From Bradyrhizobium sp. SK17 (GTDB lineage Bacteria > Pseudomonadota > Alphaproteobacteria > Rhizobiales > Xanthobacteraceae): a stretch of DNA of 64,000 nt. The stretch spans positions 930,001 through 994,000 of the forward strand of contig NZ_CP025113.1 in assembly GCF_002831585.1 (NCBI RefSeq), in the 5' to 3' direction. Shown one piece after another: positions 56,886 through 64,000 of the stretch (position 1 is its first letter; each line of letters opens with the position of its first letter). The notes under the pieces are model-generated. The model did no database searches. It was not told the origin of the DNA and was given only the letters and a program-made list of their open reading frames with translations. The translations under genes and the position numbers were made by a program.

Positions 56886-58441
56886 ATGAATGCACCGTCA
56901 CCATCCGCCGTCCCCGGCATGCGCCGGAATATGGTGACGATCTGCGCCATGACCGCGACGATCATGCAGGCGCTCGACACCACGATCGCCAACGTCGCGC
57001 TGCCCTATATGCAGGGCTCGCTGTCGGCCTCGCAGGACCAGATCAACTGGGTGTTGACCTCCTACATCGTCGCAGCAGCCATCATGACCGCGCCGGTGGG
57101 CTGGATCGCCAACCGCTTCGGCCGCAAGCGCATCCTCATCATCTGTTCGGCCGGCTTCACCGTCGCCTCGGTATTGTGCGGCCTGGCGCAGGACATCAAC
57201 CAGATGGTGCTGTTCCGCCTGCTGCAAGGCGTGTTCGGCGCGGCGCTGGTGCCGCTGTCACAGGCCGTGATGCTCGACTCCTACGCGCTGCATGAGCGCG
57301 CCAAGGCAATGTCGATCTGGGGCATGGGCGTGATGATGGGCCCGATCATGGGGCCGTCGCTGGGCGCCTGGCTGACCGAGACCTATTCCTGGCACTGGGT
57401 GTTCTTCGTCAATCTGCCGTTCGGCTTCTTCACGGTGCTGGGCCTGATCATCTTCATGGACGAGACCAAGCAGGACATCAATTTGCGCTTCGACTGGTTC
57501 GGCTTCGGTGCGCTCGCCATTGCGATCGGCGCACTGCAACTCGCGCTCGACCGCGGCGAGCAGCTCGGCTGGCTGGAATCCAACGAGATCATGATCGAGT
57601 TCATCGTCTCGGCGATCGGCTTCTATTATTTCTTCGCCCATTCGTTGACGACCAGCCGGCCGTTCATCCAGTTCGCGCTGTTCAAGGACAAGAATTTCCT
57701 CGGCGGCTGCGTGTTCATGACCGTGATGGGCCTCGTGCTGTATTCGACCATGGCGCTGTCCTCGCCTTACCTCCAGAACGTGGTCGGCTATCCGATCATC
57801 ACCGCGGGCCTGCTGCTCGCGAGCCGCGGTTTCGGCACCTTCGTCGCGATGATGCTGGTCGGCCGGCTGATGCGCTATATCGAGGCGCGGACGCTGATCA
57901 TCTCCGGCCTGGCACTGACCGCGGCGTCGCTGTTCCAGATGACCGGCTGGACCGACATGACGCAGGCGACCGAAATCATCGTCGTCAGCGTGATCCAGGG
58001 CTTCGGCTTCGGCCTGGTGTTCGTGCCGCTGTCGACGGTGGCGTTCCTGACGCTGCCGGCCATCTGCGCACCGACGGCACCTCGATGCTGACGCTGCTGC
58101 GCAACGTCGCGAGCTCGGTCGGCATCTCGATCGTGATCGCGCAACTGACGGAAGGCTCGCGGCGAATCTACGCCAAGCTGTCGGAGCAGATCAACCCGTT
58201 CAACCACGCGCTGCAGATGCCCGACGTGTCGGGCATGATCAACCTCAACACCGACGCCGGTCGCGCGATGGCCGACCGCATGGTCGCCGCGCAGTCGCAG
58301 ATCATCGCGTTCTCGCACGACTACCAGCTGGTGATGATCTTCATCCTGGTCTCGATCCCGCTCGCCATCATGATCGGCTCCACCAAGGCCGCGCTGCGCA
58401 AGCAGACCGCGCCGTCGGACCATGCCGCAGTGATGGAGTAG
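56886..58441 (+). pseudogene. emrB: EmrB/QacA-type MFS efflux pump with a one-base deletion
   Basis: The pump has fourteen helices (DHA2 family), starting MNAPSPSAVPGMRRNMVTICAMTATIMQALDTTIANVALPYMQGSL with the motif LDTTIANVALP and GWIANRFGRKRIL. At about 58060 the frame is lost: the codons for TLP should run into a residue then HLRTDGTSMLTLLRNVASSVGIS, but one base is missing and a short tail to a stop at 58091 results. The final helices are intact from 58062 to 58441. Restored length is 518 residues. With EmrA it exports lipophilic compounds using the proton gradient. A sequencing error is likely. Confidence 0.87.
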
Positions 58442-58451
58442 GTTTCTCCTC

Positions 58452-58552
58452 GTCATTCCGGGGCGTGCGAAGCACGGGCCCGGAATCCATCGGGCCACAG
58501 ACGTCGAGGATGAATGGATTCCGGGCTCTCGCTTCGCGAGCCCCGGAATGAC
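58452..58552. repeat. Palindromic intergenic repeat, family A copy 4
   Basis: Arms gtcattccggggcgtgcgaa and cgcgagccccggaatgac, nearly identical to copy 3 at 53286-53386, with the same inner ggaatccat/atggattcc pair. It follows emrB. Confidence 0.88.
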
Positions 58553-58689
58553 GAACGGAGAGAGGCTGCCTCAACCCCCTCCGAAAGCGCAAGGCGCCGC
58601 ACCGGCAATCGCGTTGACTTTCCCCGGTCGCCTCCCAATACTCTGCAAAAAAATGCCCGTCGCAAATGACGGCTTCAGGGGAGGACGCG

Positions 58690-60000
58690 ATGCCGACTTC
58701 ACGCAGGACGCTGCTGAAGACTTCTGCGGCTGCCGCCGCTGCTTTCAGTTTCGATTGGACACGGGCACAGGCGCAGGCCGAAGCGGTCCGCATCGGCGTG
58801 ATCTACGACCTGACCGGCCCGTTCGCCGCGGGCGGCTCGGTCGCCTCCTCGATCGGTACCCAGATCGCGATCGATCTCGTCAACGAGAAGGGCGGCGTCG
58901 GCGGCAAATACAAGATCGCGCCGGTCAATGTCGATTCCCAGAGCAAGCCTGATGTCGCGATCAACGAGGCCAACCGGCTGATCGACCAGGAGAAGGTCGA
59001 CATCCTCAACGGCGTGTTCGCGAGCTCGCACGCGGTGCCGCTCGCCGCCAAGGTCGAGCAGCAGAAGCGGATCCTGTGGATCACGACCGCGGTTTCGACC
59101 GCCGTGTTCAAGGACAAGAACCTGCACTATGTGTTCCGCGCGCAAATCCATTCCGACCAATACGGCCAGGCCTTTGGCGGCTTCCTCGCGGAGCACGCCA
59201 AGGCCAGGCTCGGCATGGAGCCGAAGGACGTCAAGGTCGCGCTCATCCATGAGGACGGTCCCTACGGCGTCGGCGTTGCCGCCGCCGACGAGATGTTCGC
59301 CAAGGAAGCCGGACTACAGGTCGTGCTCAAGGAAGGCTATTCGGCCTCCGCCCCCGATCTCTCGGTGCTAGTGACCAAATTGAAGCGCGCCAAGGCCGAC
59401 ATCATCTCGCATGCCGGCTACAACCCCGACATCACGCTGTTCCTGCGCCAGGCGCGCGAGAGCGGGCTGAAGTTCAAGATGCTGTTCGGCGCCGGCGCCG
59501 GCTACAGCCAGCTCGACAAGCTGCGCACGACGTTCGGTGCCGACATCGACAATTTCTGCAACATCGACCCGGTGCCGGCGCAGCTGCTCGATCCCGCCAA
59601 GCTGGCGCCCGGGGTCGGCGACCTCACCAAGGTGATGGTCGCGCGCTATCGCGAGAAGACCAGCGCCACCGAAGTGCCGCCGCACTGCTCGATGGGCTTC
59701 AACCAGACCTGGATCCTGCTCAACAATGTACTGCCGGTCGCCAAGGAGAAATATGGCGGCTTCGATCCCGAGGCGATCCGCAAGGCGGCGCTCGACGTCG
59801 ACATCCCGCCCGGCGGCACCATCCAGGGCTATGGCGTGAAATTCTATCCGCCGGATACGCCGATGTCGGGCCAGAACGAGCGCTCGACGCCAGTCGTGAT
59901 GCAGAACGCCGGCGAGCGCATCACCGTGGTGTGGCCGACCAATATTCGCACGCAAGACCCGGTGTTTCCGCTGCCGAAGGGTTCGGTGTACGGGGCTTAG
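58690..60000 (+). CDS. ABC transporter solute-binding protein, HAAT family
   Basis: A 436-residue binding protein. The N-terminus PTSRRTLLKTSAAAAAAFSF is a Tat-type signal (RRTLLK) with cleavage near AQAQA (residue about 31). The mature domain begins VRIGVIYDLTGPFAAGGSVASSIGTQIAIDLVNEKGG, typical of branched-chain/aromatic-acid binding proteins. Start ATG 58690 follows GGGGAGGA. No permease or ATPase genes are adjacent in the window. It lies before a Gfo/Idh/MocA gene and the pca genes (on the other strand), so uptake of an aromatic or related compound is possible (inference). Confidence 0.85.
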   Translation: MPTSRRTLLKTSAAAAAAFSFDWTRAQAQAEAVRIGVIYDLTGPFAAGGSVASSIGTQIAIDLVNEKGGVGGKYKIAPVNVDSQSKPDVAINEANRLIDQEKVDILNGVFASSHAVPLAAKVEQQKRILWITTAVSTAVFKDKNLHYVFRAQIHSDQYGQAFGGFLAEHAKARLGMEPKDVKVALIHEDGPYGVGVAAADEMFAKEAGLQVVLKEGYSASAPDLSVLVTKLKRAKADIISHAGYNPDITLFLRQARESGLKFKMLFGAGAGYSQLDKLRTTFGADIDNFCNIDPVPAQLLDPAKLAPGVGDLTKVMVARYREKTSATEVPPHCSMGFNQTWILLNNVLPVAKEKYGGFDPEAIRKAALDVDIPPGGTIQGYGVKFYPPDTPMSGQNERSTPVVMQNAGERITVVWPTNIRTQDPVFPLPKGSVYGA

Positions 60001-60027
60001 GGTTACGGATTGCAGCAGCGGAGCACA

Positions 60028-60182
60028 CCCTCTCCCCTTGTGGGTGAGGGTGGCTTCGATGCTCTGCATCGAAGCCGGGTGAGGGGTTCTCTCCGCGAAT
60101 GACGTCTCGCGGTTGAGTATGCGGTGACAATCCCTCATCCGGCGCGCTGCGCACGCCACCTTCTCCCACAAGGGGAGAAGGC
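60028..60182. repeat. Inverted repeat of the ctctcccc/ggggagag type (family D), copy 3
   Basis: The left arm caccctctccccttgtgggt and the right arm ccaccttctcccacaagggg with inner hairpin ggcttcgatg/catcgaagcc at 60051-60075 belong to the same family as 1211-1381 and 34659-34806. It follows the solute-binding gene. Confidence 0.7.
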
Positions 60183-60243
60183 AGAACAGCACGCCGCTAG
60201 ACTAGCGGGTGATCCTTGTCCTGGCTGGTTGGCTATCATCCCC

Positions 60244-60344
60244 GTCATCCTGAGGAGCCCGCACTTGCGGGCGTCTCGAAGGATCGACGGCCACCGGCCG
60301 GGCCGTTCATCCTTCGAGACGCGCTACGCGCTCTCAGGATGACG
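60244..60344. repeat. Palindromic intergenic repeat, family E
   Basis: The left arm gtcatcctgaggagcccgca and the right arm ctctcaggatgac pair, with the inner tctcgaaggatcg/cgttcatccttcgaga pair and a GC-rich centre (ccaccggccgggcc). It lies in the 392-base gap between convergent genes at 60001-60392, which otherwise shows no gene. Confidence 0.82.
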
Positions 60345-60392
60345 GGTCTGGCGTGGCACACGCGAGAAAGTCGTCTCGCTGCTGTCCGTGAC

Positions 60393-61562
60393 CTACAACA
60401 CCACCCGCCTGCCCTCGTCGGCCGCCCAATAGCCGGCGTAGTTCACTTTCGTCGTCTCATACGCCAGCGCGAGATCGGCGAGCGGCTGCCGGCCGGTCGC
60501 CACGCATTCCATGAAGTCCTGGATCTCCTGCAGATAGCCGCGGGTCCATTCCTCCTCGAGGCAGACATATTGCCAGCCGGTTTTGCGGTCGACCTTCTCG
60601 GTGATGTAGACCGACGCGAGCTTTTCCTCTGATGTCTGGTAGCTCGTCAGATGCGTGTTCGGCGTGATGTTGGCGAACAGCGAGCCGCCGCTCGTATAGG
60701 TCTCGATCAGATTACGCACGCCGCCCATGATCATGTCGCCGGAGAACACCGTGGCCTTGGTGCCGTCGGAGAACGTCGCGGTCAGCGTGCCCCAATCCTC
60801 GACGTCGACCGGGTTGGCCTTGATGTAGACGCGCTCCGCCGGCTTGAGGGCGGAGGTGACATTGCCGACATCGCAGGTGACGCTGGCAACATTGATGGTC
60901 TCGCCGCGGGCCTTGGCCTCGACCTGCTTGAGATAGAGCACCGCTGACAGCGGATGGCAGCCCATCCGGATCAGCGAGCCGCCGCCCGTCATCGCCCATT
61001 GCGCGGCATGCGCCGCATGCGAGCCGGAATGGCTCTCCTCGCCCTTCATGAACAGGATCTTGTCTTTGGTGGCGCGGACGATCTCCGCGGTCTTGGTGAT
61101 CGCCGGCGCGTAGATCCAGTCCTCGGCATACATGAAGAGCTGCCCGGTCCGCTCGATCGCGGCGCGGGTCACCTCCATCTCCTCCATCACGCGCTGATAC
61201 ATCAGCGCCTTCGGCACATGCCTGCCGATCGGTACCTGGTCGCCGGGCTGTCCGAAATAGCCGCTGAACGGCTTTTCGCAGATCACGTGCTTGCCGCGTT
61301 GCATGGCCTCGACGATCATCGCGGCATGCAGGTTGGGCGGCGTACAGATGTCGATGACGTCGATATCGGCGTCGGCAACCAGTTCGGCGAAGCTGCGACA
61401 GGCGTTGGGGATCTGGTGCTTGCGCGCGAACTCATCGACGTGATCGCCGCGCGCCGCGACCGCCCTCACCTCGACATCGACGCCATAGACGCGCCGGTAA
61501 GCATACATGTGCAGCTCCGAGACGAAGCCGCAGCCGGCCAGACCGATCCTGATTTTTTTCAT
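60393..61562 (-). CDS. Gfo/Idh/MocA family oxidoreductase
   Basis: A 389-residue NAD(P)-dependent oxidoreductase. The Rossmann start MKKIRIGLAGCGFVSELHMYAYRRVYG has the GxGxxG-like GLAGCGFV, and CEKPFSGY carries the catalytic-region lysine EKP of the family. Family members oxidise or reduce sugars, inositols and related polyols, and some act on 4,5-dihydroxyphthalate or similar aromatic intermediates. It precedes (in the same strand order) nothing before the strand change, and ends the row pcaF-pcaH-pcaG-aroE-like-Gfo. The substrate cannot be read from sequence. Confidence 0.87.
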   Translation of the reverse strand: MKKIRIGLAGCGFVSELHMYAYRRVYGVDVEVRAVAARGDHVDEFARKHQIPNACRSFAELVADADIDVIDICTPPNLHAAMIVEAMQRGKHVICEKPFSGYFGQPGDQVPIGRHVPKALMYQRVMEEMEVTRAAIERTGQLFMYAEDWIYAPAITKTAEIVRATKDKILFMKGEESHSGSHAAHAAQWAMTGGGSLIRMGCHPLSAVLYLKQVEAKARGETINVASVTCDVGNVTSALKPAERVYIKANPVDVEDWGTLTATFSDGTKATVFSGDMIMGGVRNLIETYTSGGSLFANITPNTHLTSYQTSEEKLASVYITEKVDRKTGWQYVCLEEEWTRGYLQEIQDFMECVATGRQPLADLALAYETTKVNYAGYWAADEGRRVVL

Positions 61563-61578
61563 TGACTGTCTCCGCCCT

Positions 61579-62427
61579 TCACGGCGCAGCGTAGCGCGCA
61601 GCCATCACCGCGTCGAACGCATTTGCCATCACGTCATGCGGCGGCGCCATCCCCGTGAACAGTCTGAACGCATCGGCGGATGCGTTGATCGCAAGCTCGC
61701 GTCCGGTCAGGACGCTTGCGCCCCTGGCCTTGGCGGCGGTCAGCAGCGGCGTCCAGAGCGGCGTATAGACCGCGTCGGCGACCCACATTGACGGATGCAA
61801 CAGCGCCTCCGGCACCGGCGTAGCGCGGCTCGGCAGCATGCCGACCGGCGTCGCATTGATGAGACCTACGGCCCCTTGCACCGCCGCCTCGACGCTGGCA
61901 GCGCGGACCGCATGATGATCGCGCAATTGGGTCGCGAGCTGTGCGGCCTTTGTCGCATCGGCATCGAAGATCCGGAGCTCGGCGGCGCCGAGGCCGGCAA
62001 GTGCGAAGGCGATCGCCTTGCCGACGCCACCGGCACCGATCAGCGCGATCGGGCCATGCGACGTGGCGGCGAGCAGCGGTCCGATCGCTCGGGCAAAGCC
62101 CGTGGCATCGGTGTTGTGCCCGACCAGACGCGCGCCATTGACGACGATGGTGTTGACCGCGCCGATCGCGCGCGCATCCGGCGTGAGGTCATCGACGAGG
62201 TCGACGACCGCTTCCGTATAGGGAAAGGTGACGTTGACGCCGGCAAAGCCGAGCCGCCTGATGCCGTCCAGCATTGCGCGCAGATCGTCGCGCCCGGCGC
62301 CCTTCACCTCGATGAGATGGTAGTGGCAATGGACGCCGATCGCGGCGGCGGCCCGCTCGTGCATCGCAGGCGCCGCCGAATGCGCGATCGGATAGCCAAT
62401 CAGGCCGGTCAGCAAGCGGTCGCGCAT
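61579..62427 (-). CDS. Shikimate dehydrogenase-like protein lacking the catalytic lysine
   Basis: A 282-residue protein with the AroE fold. The substrate domain starts LTGLIGYPIAHSAAPAMH, and the NADP domain has GPIALIGAGGVGKAIAFALAGLGA. Compared with AroE the substrate serine pair is S17 but A19 in place of the second Ser, and the catalytic lysine (NVTxPxK) is threonine, T71 in NVTFPYTEAV. The aspartate of the NTD motif is kept (GHNTDATGF, D107). So it probably does not work as normal shikimate dehydrogenase; quinate or another substrate is possible. It lies 67 bases after pcaG and 16 bases before the Gfo/Idh/MocA gene. Confidence 0.85.
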   Translation of the reverse strand: MRDRLLTGLIGYPIAHSAAPAMHERAAAAIGVHCHYHLIEVKGAGRDDLRAMLDGIRRLGFAGVNVTFPYTEAVVDLVDDLTPDARAIGAVNTIVVNGARLVGHNTDATGFARAIGPLLAATSHGPIALIGAGGVGKAIAFALAGLGAAELRIFDADATKAAQLATQLRDHHAVRAASVEAAVQGAVGLINATPVGMLPSRATPVPEALLHPSMWVADAVYTPLWTPLLTAAKARGASVLTGRELAINASADAFRLFTGMAPPHDVMANAFDAVMAARYAAP

Positions 62428-62494
62428 TGTCCCTCACAGGGCCGTGCCCGGCTCATGCGGTCGAGCCGAGCATAGCTACCTTCTGAGACACAAA

Positions 62495-63094
<600 letters not shown>

Positions 63095-63796
63095 TTACTT
63101 GGTCTCCATCGGCGTGGCGTTGCGCCCGCGCAGCACGATATCGAAACGGTAGCACAGCGCCCATTCCGGCTTGGTGTTGTCGAGATCGAACGACGAGATC
63201 ATCCGCGCCCGCGCTTTCTCGTCGGTCACCGAATTGAAGATCGGGTCGAACGGAAACAGGGGATCGCCGGGGAAATACATCTGCGTCACCAGACGCGAGA
63301 CGAAGGAGTGTCCGAACACCGAGAAGTGGATGTGCGCGGGTCGCCACGCATTGTGGTGATTGCCCCACGGATAGGCGCCGGGCTTGATGGTGATGAACTT
63401 GTAATAGCCCTTGTCGTCGCTCTGCGTCCGTCCGGCACCGGTGAAGTTTGGATCGAGCGGCGCCGGATGTTGATCGACGACATGGACGTAGCGGCCGCAG
63501 GCATTGGCCTGCCACAGCTCGACCAGCGTGTTCGGCACGCCGCGGCCATCCTCGTCGAGTACATGGCCGTGCACGATGATGCGCTCGCCGAGCGGCTCGC
63601 CCTTGGCCTGGATGGTGAGGTCGTTGTCGTGCTCGCGCACCGTCTCATGACCATAGACCGGTCCGGTCAGTTCCGAGAGCGTGTGCCGCATCGGGATCAA
63701 CGGCTTCGAGGGCGCGCGCTTCACGGTGGAGCGATAGTCCGGCGACAGCCGCGCCGGATGAGCCGCAAGCGATTGCAGCGGATACAACAGGGTCAT
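63095..63796 (-). CDS. pcaH: Protocatechuate 3,4-dioxygenase beta subunit
   Basis: A 233-residue iron-bearing subunit. The iron ligands Y103 (NACGRYVH), Y142 (KPGAYPWGN), H155 and H157 (WRPAHIHFSV) have exactly the spacing of the Pseudomonas enzyme (39, 13 and 2 residues). Start at ATG 63796 (MTLLYPLQSLAAHP) has GGAGGA seven bases upstream; the frame extends 13 codons further. It is followed at once by pcaG. The cluster belongs to the beta-ketoadipate pathway for aromatic acids such as 4-hydroxybenzoate. Confidence 0.96.
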   Translation of the reverse strand: MTLLYPLQSLAAHPARLSPDYRSTVKRAPSKPLIPMRHTLSELTGPVYGHETVREHDNDLTIQAKGEPLGERIIVHGHVLDEDGRGVPNTLVELWQANACGRYVHVVDQHPAPLDPNFTGAGRTQSDDKGYYKFITIKPGAYPWGNHHNAWRPAHIHFSVFGHSFVSRLVTQMYFPGDPLFPFDPIFNSVTDEKARARMISSFDLDNTKPEWALCYRFDIVLRGRNATPMETK

Positions 63797-63843
63797 GGCG
63801 AAGTCCTCCGCGGCCCACGCGCCCGGTGAGCTCACTTCAGATC

Positions 63844-63849
63844 ATTATA
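63844..63849 (-). promoter_or_regulatory. Possible -10 box of the pcaH promoter with adjacent palindrome
   Basis: On the minus strand the bases read TATAAT, the consensus -10 sequence, 47 bases before the pcaH start. The adjoining ccaaattgg (63858-63866) is a perfect palindrome next to ataacc, reminiscent of the PcaQ (LysR) binding sites reported in rhizobia (ATAACC-N4-GGTTAA), but only the ataacc half matches. No clear -35 box is seen. Confidence 0.35.
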
Positions 63850-63866
63850 GTGCATAACCAAATTGG

Positions 63867-63890
63867 GGAAGGGCTGTTTTCAGCCCTTCC
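63867..63890. terminator. Strong hairpin between pcaF and pcaH
   Basis: ggaagggctg and cagcccttcc pair perfectly over ten bases around a tttt loop. Its position, just after the pcaF-like stop, fits a transcription stop for that gene, but no T-run follows on the minus strand, so it may instead be a processing or regulatory hairpin in the pcaH leader. Confidence 0.5.
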
Positions 63891-63901
63891 AAGCCATTGG
63901 A

Positions 63902-64000
63902 TCAATTCAGCTTTTCGATCGCGACCGCGACGCCCTGGCCAACGCCGACGCACATAGTTGCCAAGGCAAGCTTCCCGCCCCGCTTCTCCATGCCGTGCAC
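63902..64000 (-). CDS. 3-oxoadipyl-CoA thiolase-like, C-terminal end (cut by window edge)
   Basis: The last 32 codons of a thiolase end here (MEKRGGKLALATMCVGVGQGVAVAIEKLN, with stop at 63902-63904). The MCVGVGQG segment is the C-terminal thiolase signature with the second catalytic cysteine. Next to pcaHG this is most likely PcaF, which splits 3-oxoadipyl-CoA into succinyl-CoA and acetyl-CoA at the end of the beta-ketoadipate pathway. Other thiolases share the signature, so the specific name is inferred from context. Confidence 0.78.
   Translation of the reverse strand: MHGMEKRGGKLALATMCVGVGQGVAVAIEKLN

Overview
The window looks like chromosomal DNA of an alphaproteobacterium close to Bradyrhizobium (Nitrobacteraceae). 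This is inferred from the high GC content, the protein sequences, the polyhydroxybutyrate genes, the Asn-rich DUF4167 protein, the ABC uptake systems and the many intergenic palindromic repeats. No database could be searched. I found no rRNA, tRNA, CRISPR array, phage or plasmid module. The only intact mobile element is one IS30-family insertion sequence.

Layout. 1-10.8 kb is housekeeping: the start of a Tad-pilus-type protein, mutT, a BioC/NDUFAF5-like methyltransferase, a comF-grxC-nitrilase-DUF1178 operon, two EamA transporters, a lipocalin-like protein, a LysR regulator, ubiG, a PH-domain protein and lysC. 11.2-23 kb holds ptsP, prfA, prmC and the DUF4167 gene. Between prfA and prmC sits a 6.3-kb block with a MarR regulator, a stand-alone protein resembling the RNA polymerase alpha C-terminal domain, and a branched-chain-type ABC importer whose second permease and first ATPase are fused. 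23-29.5 kb has a broken methyltransferase, gloB, a cupin, a YddG-like exporter, phbB, phaA and divergent phaR. 29.6-37.6 kb is the most unusual part: an AraC-type regulator fused to a full acetamidase/formamidase domain, divergent from a Tat-exported acetamidase/formamidase, then a broken GST/maiA, a LysR gene and a broken GGDEF-EAL gene. 37.8-46.9 kb has rpmF, mtgA, ispA, a secreted caspase-like protein and a cation/proton antiporter. 47-52 kb has a Rieske oxygenase, a TauD-type dioxygenase, ispG and sseA. 52.2-58.4 kb has the IS30 element, an EamA transporter, zur and a marR-emrA-emrB efflux operon. 58.7-64 kb has an ABC solute-binding protein, a Gfo/Idh/MocA oxidoreductase, an AroE-like protein without the usual catalytic lysine, pcaG, pcaH and the end of a pcaF-like thiolase.

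Two features cut across the window. First, six otherwise healthy genes (livH, a methyltransferase, maiA, GGDEF-EAL, marR, emrB) are each broken by one missing base. This fits uncorrected sequencing deletions better than real decay, so these genes should be treated as probably intact until reads are checked. Second, at least nine kinds of intergenic palindromic repeat occur. Some recur several times, and the IS30 element has inserted inside one of them.

The best candidate for an undescribed system is the regulator-enzyme fusion at 29589-31952 with its divergent exported paralogue at 32340-33794. The same amide-hydrolase fold appears once in the cytoplasm attached to a DNA-binding domain and once, apparently, in the periplasm.
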